DNA of 58,958 bases, from assembly GCA_010015745.1 (NCBI GenBank), contig ML978313.1:1-58958 (forward strand), in the 5' to 3' direction. Of this stretch, positions 31,530 through 40,347 are shown piece after piece. The notes beneath the pieces were generated by a model, which was not told where the DNA came from, searched no databases, and worked only from the letters and a program-made list of their open reading frames with translations. The first letter of the stretch is position 1, and every line of letters begins with the position of its first letter. This DNA is from Setomelanomma holmii (taxonomy: Eukaryota > Ascomycota > Dothideomycetes > Pleosporales > Phaeosphaeriaceae). The translations under genes were made by a program, and so were the position numbers.

Positions 31530-34500
31530 CTATTCGTCAGAAGAAAAGTCATCTTCTGGCAGCCTGAACTCGTTCGACTTGTATGCTGGAGTGTTGAGCA
31601 TTTCTTCTGCTTTCTCCTGGACAAGCGTCTCTTCGATCCCTTGTGCCAATGCCTTGTACATATCATCCTCATCCGGTTCTTCCGAGAGTTCGCTACCCGA
31701 GTTACTAATCGAGTCGTCGTCGCTATTCGTGTCACTGATTGGTTTGTCGAAACCTGGCGCATTGACTCTGCCGGTCGATGGAATGGGCACAGCAATTGTG
31801 GTGGTCTGTTGAGTCTCATCCTGACGCGTTGTCGGAGAGATTGAATTGGCCCTAGAAATGTCCATTTCGACATCTTCAAACTCCTGTTCCGAATCGGCAT
31901 CTACGGGCGCTGAGTCCTGATTCAGGTCATCATCAGGCTGCAACATACCCTTCCAGTCTTTGAAACGGGATGCACCAAGTGGAGCGGTATCGGACGACGC
32001 CTCCTCATGCCGAGTCTCGAATTGATCGATCGGAGGTGCCGCAGGTCGCGGGTTGCTTGTGCTATCGTCGCCTGCTTCGAACTCCACCCCATCCATGGCT
32101 TTACTTGCCGGACGTGAACTTGGATCCTGCTGAAGATTGGGTGTGGTTGGCATTCCGCTGATACCCAGACCGAACGGAGTCGTGGCCTGCTGGGTATTTG
32201 GCGTGTTCGATGTTGCTCGAGTGCCAGGACCAGGGTTGCCAGGACCAAATGGACGTGATGGTGGTTGAGCATTCAGGGCAGGTGGCGCGTTCGGTATCGT
32301 GCGAGAACCAGAACCAGGGTTACCGGGACCAAAAGGACGTGGTGACGGTTTAGTGTTTGGCGTATTTGGCGTGTTTGGCGTATTTGGCGTGTTTGGCGTC
32401 GTTCGGTTGCCAGGACCAAATCGTTTTGGGGACCTACCCAGCATGCCAGCAAGAATAGCAACCGTCCTAAAGTCATTCTCCTTCTTCTTACCCTTTGCTT
32501 TTGACGCTGCATGAAGATTGTCCAGATCCTCTGGCCCAGACGTAACCGACGTCCGTGATGTGGACGGCATCGGAACGATGCCATCTGATCTTGGTCCATC
32601 AAAAGCAGCTGATGAACCCGGGGTTTTTGGCGGCGGTGGTGGCGACGGCTTGTGGACTTCTGCCTTGGGTCCATCAAATGCAGCTGACATGCTTGAATGC
32701 TTGCGCGATGATGGTGTATTCACCAGCGGTGCAGCAAGGCTAGCTGATGACGGCGCGGAAAGGTCGGGCGGTGGGGCCTGATTCTGCTGCGACGACATTG
32801 CTAGAGTGATTGGGTATGATGCTGTAGGATTGTCTGTCATATAGGTACTTGCGATCTTCTCTGACGCATCAGCACCTTCAGCAACGTCGGCGAAATTGCC
32901 TGAGGCGTCTGTATTGATCGGTAGAGGACGATTCGGTCTATCAATACCAGCCAAGACATCGTTCCACGTGGAAGTCTCTACAGGACCGCTAGAAGCACTG
33001 GGTGCAGGCGGATTGCTCGACCCAAGGCTATTTGCAGACATTGGAAACTGCTGGCTTGAGACCGCAGCTGGTGTGTTTGGTGGTGGAACTGCACTTGAAG
33101 GCTGTTGCACTTGAGATGATTGCGAAGCAGGTGAAGTGGGTGCACCTATCTTGGCTGTTGCCAAAAGATTCTCAAGGTGGCTTACAGGTTTTGGTGGAGG
33201 AGCTGTACCACCCATGCTGACATCCTCGTTAGCGAGCGGAGTGGGCTTGGTTGTTTGGTCGGGGCGTGAGGGTGAACTCAAGCCGCCTGCCATCCCAGGT
33301 CGCTTTTGCGGCGGTTTGGAAGCCTGAGTGGGCTCATCGCCTCCCATCTCGATGTCTTTACCGGCGGATGAAGTTGCCTGAGTGGTTCCTTGCGTGGGCG
33401 CATAATTGTTTGCTAGCATGTTGATGAAAGGTGACGACTGAGCATTGGGTTGAGGCGCGTAATTGTTCGCTGGAGTGATGACTGAAGGTCCTGGGTGAGG
33501 AACAAGCTGTGGCGCAGATTGTGCACCACTATCCGCAACATCCATTTCATCTTCATCCCTGACCGAATCTACACCCATTGATGCAAAGTTGCCATTTGCA
33601 GGGGGGTTTGAAGCAACGGGCAACATATCCTTGTTGAACATGTCTTGAATCTTGTCGATTGCGTTCTGCACCTCAAGCGGAACGTTAGAGGCAGTGTCAT
33701 CAGTTCCTGACATTTCAACATCTGGATCCTCCTCGGCATTAACGTTGATGATAGCATGCGCCGATGCACTGGGAGCAGCTGCAATTCTGCTTGCTGAAAT
33801 TGGTGCTCCTCCACCATTCGGCTTGCTATCACCATCGTTGTCATCGTCTTTCTTGCTCCTGTTATCGCCATCTTGAGGACCGTCTGCGCTGCCCGAAGGG
33901 CCTGCCGGAGGTTGAGAGGAAGGCTTAGTGTCAGCCGAATTGGGAGCTGAGGGAGGGTGACCGCCGGTTGATTGAGGCTCGGAGGATACACCTCCTTTGC
34001 TACCATCGTCATCATTTGAGCCACTGCGAGCTGCAGCTTCGGCAGCTTCTTGTTCGCGCCTCATCAGAGTCAAAGTGCTTCGGCCACCAAGAAGTCTATT
34101 GCGCATTGCATCTCTCGAGTCCATGCCGGATGTAGGACGAACCCTTGGACGTTGGTACAGATCAGGAAATGGGAAAAGGTTGAGATTTATTGCTCCTGAC
34201 TGGCCCAGAAAAGGGAGATTGTTGGGATCAGGCCAGGATATTTGACGCCCTGCATGGGACACGGGAGGCTGTGATGGCACATTTGCGCTAACTTGAGATG
34301 GCTGAGCTTGCTGTGTCTGAGACATTTGTGATTGGGTTAGTGGAAGAGGAGGCTGCGATGAAGCATTTGTGCCATTTTGGGACGATTGAGCTTGAGTTGA
34401 CGGAAGTTGAGCCCGAGAAGGCATATGTGGGACAACTTGCGGTCGTGAAGACTGAACTATCACAAACGAATGTTGCTGCGCAGTCTCGGGGATCTTTGAT

Positions 34501-37500
34501 GCGGCTTGGGGTAGGTCCCCATCTTCTGACTTGTTCGCGGCATCTTGCTCTGCTTTCTTTGGCTCCGCATTCTTCGGTTCAGGGGCCTTCGGCTCTGATA
34601 ATGTAGGCTTCTTTTCGCCATCCTTGTCGGACTCATCATCAGAATCGCCCGGCTCGCTATCAACACCAGTCGCAGTCTTGAGCATTGGCACTTTAGAAGG
34701 CGTGGGCTCTCGCGTCCTGATTGATGGCGCAGTGATGGTGACATTATCTGTAGTCACATCCCCGACAAGAGGGAAAAGTGTCGGGAAATGAGAGTGCAAA
34801 CTTTCTTCAGACTCAGGAGGTCCCTGGGTTTGCTCGACTGGAACCGTGGGCTGGACTGGAGCGGGCCTTGGTGGTAGGTTCAGTGACCCCGGGCGAAATG
34901 CGTTTGTATCTCCTCCCAAAGGGCTCCAGGGTGAGTGGTTCGACGCTGGTGGCTGGGGGAAAGCCACGGGAGTCTGCAGTGCGTCAAAACCTGAGTCTGC
35001 GTCCTTCGGACTAGAGACCGCGAGATCTTCCTGAAGTTGTGCAATCTCAAGCTGAGTTGTCGAAGTCCTGGCGATGTAGTCTGATTGATTTCGAGATGTT
35101 GCCATTCCGCGATCATGGTCCTTGCATAAATCTGTTTCACATATGTCGCCTTCAGCCTGCTTCTTCTTGTGCCTTCCATACTCAATGCTTTCGAGAAGAC
35201 TAATCGGCAGGGCAGGGCTCTTGAGCTTCCCATCAATCTCGCCCATCTTCTGGGGATATTCGTTAGCCGTGACGGGAGTATTGACCTCTACGATGGGCTC
35301 AGTGGCCTCTTCCTTCACTTTGCGCTCCTCTTCAGCCTTCCTCGCAGCCTCGGCCTTCTCTTCTGCCTCTTGCTTCAATCTCTGCCGCTCAGCCTCTTCT
35401 CTGCGCTTGTTCTCGGCTTCTTCCACTGTCCAATTCTGCAAATACAGGCGAAGATCAAGAGCTCGCTCTGCGTCCGCTTGCGCTTCGGCCTCTCGGTGGG
35501 CAGCAAGCGCCTCCCGTTCTTCTTCTGTGAGAGGGGCTTCGACTCTATGAGTTGATTCGGGAGTCTGCTCTTCAAAAGGTGACTTGTACTCTTTGCGGAC
35601 CTCTTCTTGAATATCATCAGATCTTTCTAGGTCCTGGCCGCTGTCGCCAGCTAGTTGGCCCGTGCAAGTCCGCACACCGTGAAGGCAAAAGTCTCGGAAC
35701 CGCTTGAGAAGGGCCATATTGCTAGATAGCGTTGATGCTGATGTAGCTACAGGTTGGGCTTCAGCCGCAGCTTCTTCACTTCTGGTTGAATTTGTCGTAT
35801 CTGCTTCGACAGGTGGCTTCTCACTGGAATCACCCCAGGACATGCATGCTGGGCTCAGGTCTGAATCGGCTGATTCTGAATTGGTATTCCATTCCGCGCC
35901 GGCTGATTCTGTATCGGTATTCGAGTCTGAGTCGACTGATTCTGCATCGGTACTTGAGTCTGAGACGATTGATTCTGAGTTGGTAACAGGCTCAGCAGGA
36001 AATGGTTGCGGCTGAGCAGGCTGAAACGGAGGTAGGAAAGGACGCAAGCTGCGAATTGCGCCACGGACAAGGGCAACAAAACCTCTCGGGCCGCGGTCTG
36101 GGACGTTCGGACCATTTTCAACGAGAGCAGACGGTGACGGCGGGGGACAACCAAAAGTGTATATGAACCATAGAATGACAAACGTCGCGATGGCGACGAA
36201 AACATCCTGTGTGCATTCGATCCCGCCAACATAAGGACAATGGGAAAGGAAATACACAAACGCAAGACTCGAAAAGATAGTATAGACTGAACGCACAAAC
36301 TTGCGTGATCGGAAGGCGATAATGATCATAATGGAAGGGAATGCTGTCAGTGCGATAATGGCGGGAGCGCGCCAAAGCCACTGGCGTTCTTCACACCATC
36401 CCATGTAGCATGTTCGCAAGTAGTTGCAATACTGAACGAGTGTGTTGTTGGCGTGTAATTTGATCATGTCGGCGAAGTTCTCCATCTCTTCCTTGAACGT
36501 CCCGTAGTCTTTCACGCCCAAAATCGTGTCCACCACTTTCATGACAGGCGCCAGCAAGACTGTCATGATGCGATATGTGGCCATGAAAATTTGCGAAAAG
36601 ACGGATCTCGTCGATATGACCAGATCGTGACCGTGCTCGCTCCAGCTTATTAGAAGATTGTATATCTGATCGATGCGGAAGCTGAGCCATAGTGATGCTA
36701 CGCGGTCATTGACAAATGACCATGCTGCTGGCAAGACGCGAAGCCTAAGACAGAATGATGCGCCGCAGTCGCTGATGTACGACCATGCTGCTAGCAAGAA
36801 GCTAGTGACCGCCGTGTGTAGCCTGTCGAAGTCGTGCGCTGCCTTGTGTTTGATGACTGACCATTGCAATGTTCCTAATGCCCGGGCTTCAGAACCTCTT
36901 GCATTCTCCTCGGAGCTGTTTCCTAGCAATGGAGAAACGTACGCATAGAGCACTCGAAGGAATGCCATGACTGGACCAGGCCTAAAATATACAAAGGCCG
37001 CTGTGAACAAGCTGCAGATCAGGAGCAGGCCCTTGAACACCCACGGCCAGAATTTTGCATGAATGAATGCGTCGACACGGGCCAGGATATTTCCCGCGAT
37101 GTGTATGACGTGCACCAAGGCAATCCCTGGTACCGGGAACAGATTGTTTACGTGCTGAACCATCTGGTTTACGGCCGCCGTGACTTGGGCCAGAGTCTGT
37201 CCAATAAAGTGCACGATAGCATTACAGAGGTTCGCAAACAGAGCCAGAATATCTCCTGTGAGATGTATGATATTCACGAAGGCAATCCAAGGTGCAGGGA
37301 CCAGATTGACCACGGGCTGAATCCTTTGGTTGATAGCCGTGTAGACTCGGTTTAGATTACGATCAACGTGACGAACAATAAACAGGAAGCTAACACGGAG
37401 AATGATCGGATTGTGCACAGTCAGGTTGACGTAAACCGCAATGTCTCGCCAAAAGATCCAGGTAATGGCTCCAAGGGCGAGGAGCCAAGGATGGGCGCGC

Positions 37501-38204
37501 CAATAGTCGAAGCAAGACTCCATCGCTTCGTTAATGACCTCTCCAAAGGCTCGGGCTCTATATTCTGCTGACTCGGCATCTTCATTATCCTTGTCTCTTA
37601 AGTGCGCAAGTTGTAAGTCCATCCAGGGATCGCGCGCTGCTGAATTGTCGGGTTTGCTATTGTCTGCTGCGGCGGCGCCGGTGTGACGGTTATCCGATGC
37701 ATCGGTGACGCTTTCACCTCGCTCTGTTGCCGCGGTGACGTGATCGCCGACTTTTGCCCGTGGCCAACTAAAAGAGCTATTCATGGGTTTGGTTGTTGTT
37801 GGTTCAGAAGTACTAGTAGTCTGCGGCTCTGCATCTGGCACCATCGGCGGCTGCGCCCTTGCCCTTGTAGTGTTCCAGATGGAACTGAGAATGCCGCCAG
37901 ACGCGGCGTCGACCTCTGCTGGCTCACCCTTGACGGGGCCGGTGGCCGCATCGCGAACTAGCTCGCGAAGAATCGTGTCGGAATCAGCAGAGTAGTCCCA
38001 CAAGCTATGTTGTGACGTGAAGTTCTTCACTTTGGCTGCTGTTGTATTGTAACTCGGCAGATAATGTGGCGCAACTTCGGCGACCGTGAAGGCTGTGTAG
38101 CCAACCGCCACAGCGCTCGGATAGTCGATGAAAAGATGCGCCATGCCAAAGAGCACAGCGCCAACGGCTGTCCCAATGGGAAAGCCCATGGTAGAGTTGG
38201 CCAT
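31530..38204 (-). CDS. Giant protein: multispan membrane N terminus plus disordered middle
   Basis: A 2224-codon frame starts at the ATG 38204. Residues 1-~720 are membrane-rich, with hydrophobic spans such as TAVGAVLFGMAHLFI, PWLLALGAITWIFW, WVFKGLLLICSLFTAAFVYF, IIALTAFPSIMIIIAF and FVAIATFVILWFIYTFG. Within it two ~33-residue segments are duplicated (IQPVVNLVPAPWIAFVNIIH and VQHVNNLFPVPGIALVHVIH). Then come a Ser/Asp/Thr repeat region, a Lys/Glu coiled coil (RREEAERQRLKQEAEEKAEA) and over 1000 residues of Gln/Pro/Ser-rich disordered sequence, including Asn-Thr-Pro repeats and three RPFGPGN-type repeats. No enzyme domain is recognised. It is probably a membrane-anchored scaffold, which is inference. 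It ends in SSDE before a TAG that seems premature. Confidence 0.6.
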   Translation of the reverse strand: MANSTMGFPIGTAVGAVLFGMAHLFIDYPSAVAVGYTAFTVAEVAPHYLPSYNTTAAKVKNFTSQHSLWDYSADSDTILRELVRDAATGPVKGEPAEVDAASGGILSSIWNTTRARAQPPMVPDAEPQTTSTSEPTTTKPMNSSFSWPRAKVGDHVTAATERGESVTDASDNRHTGAAAADNSKPDNSAARDPWMDLQLAHLRDKDNEDAESAEYRARAFGEVINEAMESCFDYWRAHPWLLALGAITWIFWRDIAVYVNLTVHNPIILRVSFLFIVRHVDRNLNRVYTAINQRIQPVVNLVPAPWIAFVNIIHLTGDILALFANLCNAIVHFIGQTLAQVTAAVNQMVQHVNNLFPVPGIALVHVIHIAGNILARVDAFIHAKFWPWVFKGLLLICSLFTAAFVYFRPGPVMAFLRVLYAYVSPLLGNSSEENARGSEARALGTLQWSVIKHKAAHDFDRLHTAVTSFLLAAWSYISDCGASFCLRLRVLPAAWSFVNDRVASLWLSFRIDQIYNLLISWSEHGHDLVISTRSVFSQIFMATYRIMTVLLAPVMKVVDTILGVKDYGTFKEEMENFADMIKLHANNTLVQYCNYLRTCYMGWCEERQWLWRAPAIIALTAFPSIMIIIAFRSRKFVRSVYTIFSSLAFVYFLSHCPYVGGIECTQDVFVAIATFVILWFIYTFGCPPPSPSALVENGPNVPDRGPRGFVALVRGAIRSLRPFLPPFQPAQPQPFPAEPVTNSESIVSDSSTDAESVDSDSNTDTESAGAEWNTNSESADSDLSPACMSWGDSSEKPPVEADTTNSTRSEEAAAEAQPVATSASTLSSNMALLKRFRDFCLHGVRTCTGQLAGDSGQDLERSDDIQEEVRKEYKSPFEEQTPESTHRVEAPLTEEEREALAAHREAEAQADAERALDLRLYLQNWTVEEAENKRREEAERQRLKQEAEEKAEAARKAEEERKVKEEATEPIVEVNTPVTANEYPQKMGEIDGKLKSPALPISLLESIEYGRHKKKQAEGDICETDLCKDHDRGMATSRNQSDYIARTSTTQLEIAQLQEDLAVSSPKDADSGFDALQTPVAFPQPPASNHSPWSPLGGDTNAFRPGSLNLPPRPAPVQPTVPVEQTQGPPESEESLHSHFPTLFPLVGDVTTDNVTITAPSIRTREPTPSKVPMLKTATGVDSEPGDSDDESDKDGEKKPTLSEPKAPEPKNAEPKKAEQDAANKSEDGDLPQAASKIPETAQQHSFVIVQSSRPQVVPHMPSRAQLPSTQAQSSQNGTNASSQPPLPLTQSQMSQTQQAQPSQVSANVPSQPPVSHAGRQISWPDPNNLPFLGQSGAINLNLFPFPDLYQRPRVRPTSGMDSRDAMRNRLLGGRSTLTLMRREQEAAEAAARSGSNDDDGSKGGVSSEPQSTGGHPPSAPNSADTKPSSQPPAGPSGSADGPQDGDNRSKKDDDNDGDSKPNGGGAPISASRIAAAPSASAHAIINVNAEEDPDVEMSGTDDTASNVPLEVQNAIDKIQDMFNKDMLPVASNPPANGNFASMGVDSVRDEDEMDVADSGAQSAPQLVPHPGPSVITPANNYAPQPNAQSSPFINMLANNYAPTQGTTQATSSAGKDIEMGGDEPTQASKPPQKRPGMAGGLSSPSRPDQTTKPTPLANEDVSMGGTAPPPKPVSHLENLLATAKIGAPTSPASQSSQVQQPSSAVPPPNTPAAVSSQQFPMSANSLGSSNPPAPSASSGPVETSTWNDVLAGIDRPNRPLPINTDASGNFADVAEGADASEKIASTYMTDNPTASYPITLAMSSQQNQAPPPDLSAPSSASLAAPLVNTPSSRKHSSMSAAFDGPKAEVHKPSPPPPPKTPGSSAAFDGPRSDGIVPMPSTSRTSVTSGPEDLDNLHAASKAKGKKKENDFRTVAILAGMLGRSPKRFGPGNRTTPNTPNTPNTPNTPNTKPSPRPFGPGNPGSGSRTIPNAPPALNAQPPSRPFGPGNPGPGTRATSNTPNTQQATTPFGLGISGMPTTPNLQQDPSSRPASKAMDGVEFEAGDDSTSNPRPAAPPIDQFETRHEEASSDTAPLGASRFKDWKGMLQPDDDLNQDSAPVDADSEQEFEDVEMDISRANSISPTTRQDETQQTTTIAVPIPSTGRVNAPGFDKPISDTNSDDDSISNSGSELSEEPDEDDMYKALAQGIEETLVQEKAEEMLNTPAYKSNEFRLPEDDFSSDE
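32353..32400 (-). repeat. 9-bp coding microsatellite (Asn-Thr-Pro)n
   Basis: About five copies of a nine-base unit alternating GTGTTTGGC and GTATTTGGC on the plus strand, coding NTP repeats on the minus strand inside the giant gene. In-frame repeat-number change is likely between strains. Confidence 0.8.
37055..37350 (-). repeat. Duplicated segment inside the giant gene's membrane region
   Basis: Two stretches (about 37058-37180 and 37230-37345) encode matching peptides that share the pattern V-x2-V-N-L, P-x-P, I-A-x-V, I-I/V-H, G-x-I-L-A. The protein match is strong and the DNA match moderate, so this is an old internal duplication. Confidence 0.6.
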
Positions 38205-39467
38205 TGAGGTGACCTACGTTATGGCCTTGTGTAGTTGAATTGCAGTATTCGAAAATTTTGCTAATATCTCGTGATAGTTGTGGAAAACCTATGAAAGTGT
38301 GTTCTTGCAGGTGCTGTGAGTATGGTATTTGTGTTGAAGCGAAGTTGAGGACACCGCAGATGTTACCTTCGCGGACGTCGTGTGGACTGAAAGGACAATG
38401 AATACTGCTACCTGCCTTTGTTCTTGTGTTTGCTGAATAGCATTGTTGAGAAAGCGGACGTAAGTACGGTCCACGTTCTGCCATCAACTAACAATGTCAT
38501 TATTTGGAAAGAAGGACAGGTTGTAGAAAGGAACCAATGGAAAATTAGACTAGGCCTTTTGAAACGATCAACGATTTCAAAGACATGGAAATTGAAGAGA
38601 CGATAGGCAATGAGAGCGGACGAAAGCGAAATGCCTACCACGTATCTGGACCTATGATGAAGCAGATCTAAACAGCCAACCCGCTCCTTAGACAATGTCA
38701 AAAAGTCTAAACTCGTCTGTGAACGTTCCTGTGCAAAGGCCTTGCGTACTCGCATGTGCATCGTATATACTTTTCAGCCTATTCATTGTCTCCTCGCATG
38801 ACAGCAGACTGGGGCAATTTGCAGCCCTATAATTGCAGTCACAGATTCAAATTTCTTTCCGTCCTTTCTTGCGACAGTCATGTGTTTCAGCTTCAGCTGT
38901 TTCATCCCACACAGGCTCGGCGAGTATTCCTAGGCGGCGCTCTTAACTGCTCTCTGGCGGTTCGGATCGAAGGTGGAACTCCAGCCTGAGCGAGAGCATG
39001 GTGTCTGAGTATTCCAAGGCGATGCTCTTGTTTGCTTCTCTGGCGCGGCAAATGGAGGATGGAGCTCGGGTTCGAACGCCAGGGCTGGGTCAGTGCGTAT
39101 TTCCTGGCGACGCTCTTGGCTTCCGTTCTGGCGGGGTGGAAAAAGGATGGAGCTTGAGTTCGAGCAGGTTGTCTGGGTGTTCCAAGGGGATGCTCTTGAT
39201 GGTCCTCCTAACGGAACGATTCAAAATACCCCTGAACTCCGCACGCCGTGATCCAAATGGTTCATCAAGCGCCCGTTCTAGCCTATGCACACCAAGCATT
39301 GTGCACCCCATGCCTTTGCACAAATGTGTTGATCCCTTCAATTAAACGGAGCCGCGCAACCCCCATGCGGAAAGACTTCGACGTCCTTGATCGCTGCCAC
39401 CCAGCAGAGCTTTGAGTCAAGCGCTACCGTCGCACTCAACGCGAGTCCTACGAGCTGTACCAGACTG
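38205..39467. other. Intergenic region with a degenerate minisatellite
   Basis: No convincing gene. The 5' part (38205-38900) is presumably the promoter of the giant gene. The 3' part contains the tandem repeat listed separately. Frames crossing it (such as 38998-39345 plus) follow the repeat and lack domain features. Confidence 0.4.
38908..39245. repeat. Four-unit degenerate tandem repeat, ~80-88 bp period
   Basis: The anchor GCTCTT recurs at 38939, 39024, 39112 and 39192 (spacing 85, 88, 80). Each copy is preceded by TATTCC/GTTCC-like bases and followed by a CTCTGGCG-like block, and in the middle copies by GGATGGAGCT and GTTCGA. Copies are imperfect, which suggests an old minisatellite. 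Confidence 0.6.
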
Positions 39468-40049
39468 TCATCCAGGCTTCCTCGCAACAGCAATAAGCTC
39501 CCAGGCTCTTCCACCGACCTGATCTGCACTCGTCATTTGTGTTTTCCAGCCAGCGAAGCAGTGCTCGTAGTCGCTCCAGTCCGCATGAGGACCAACCCAA
39601 ACGATAGTCTGAAGAGCGCCTTCCCCATGTGTATCGAGGTATTCCATGACTAAGCCAACTCGCCGCGGATACACAAAGAGCCAGGTCGCAGCATCTTTTG
39701 CAAGCGGCTCTAGGAAGCGTGTACCATGCACAATGCGATGGTTCGACGGTGGAAGGTATTTGTTCGGACTGGGTTCGACCTCAACACCAGCGACATTGAC
39801 TGAAGGCGGTAATTCGAGGAGATATGCTTCGAGCAGGCCGAAGCCGCTACCGATACTGAGGATGAGTGCGGGCGCTTGTGGGAGGAGAGTTCGAAAATGG
39901 GCTAAAAGAGGCGTGGATAGTCCCAGACAGCATCCTGGATATGCAGTTGGCTTCTCTGTGAGTGTAGGCAATGAAGGTATCGCGGCAGGAGAGGGAGTTT
40001 TGGATGCGTCGTGATCAGGTTCGAGGACGATGCTTGAGGATGGCATCAT
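39468..40049 (-). CDS. Methyltransferase-like (Rossmann) protein
   Basis: Single-exon protein of about 193 residues. ALILSIGSGFGLLEAYLLE fits the glycine-rich SAM-binding motif I (strand, GxGxG-like loop, helix). NVAGVEVEPSP follows with the acidic residue that would hold the ribose, as in motif II. Later parts (TWLFVYPRRVGLVMEYL, IVWVGPHADWSDYE) resemble the downstream strands of a small methyltransferase fold. The substrate is unknown. The longest frame begins at a GTG at 40055; the first ATG is 40049 and was chosen. The gene is divergent from PFF1, with about 300 bases between the start codons. Confidence 0.6.
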   Translation of the reverse strand: MMPSSSIVLEPDHDASKTPSPAAIPSLPTLTEKPTAYPGCCLGLSTPLLAHFRTLLPQAPALILSIGSGFGLLEAYLLELPPSVNVAGVEVEPSPNKYLPPSNHRIVHGTRFLEPLAKDAATWLFVYPRRVGLVMEYLDTHGEGALQTIVWVGPHADWSDYEHCFAGWKTQMTSADQVGGRAWELIAVARKPG

Positions 40050-40347
40050 GGCCACTCAGCTACAGTGTATTGTCAATTCGGTCCAGGTCTAGTACAATGA
40101 ACGGCATCCTGTAAAGTCATGTTATCTTACAGGGTGAATGTTGTTGTTGTGTTGAAGGTTCGTGCCTTCCTCGGCTTGATCGCTACCGGTACTGTAGGAG
40201 CTATGACCGCATCTGCACATGCACGAGATCACACCCCGCAGCTATCATCAACATCCAACCACCGCCTGCATCACCACGCCACTCCACCTTGAGTCCGAGG
40301 AGTTGTCGAGCTTGAGCTACGTGGCTCCACGAGAGAGCGCGCAAAAC

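Noticed and set aside
31530..31660. An intron removing the TAG in the giant gene
   Set aside because: The available GT sites (GTCGAA, GTACAA, GTCCAG) either break the frame or are poor donors; CTGAC lies too close to the TAG for normal branching.
38998..39345. 115-codon plus-strand frame over the minisatellite
   Set aside because: Its only internal similarity comes from the DNA repeat; there are no domain features.
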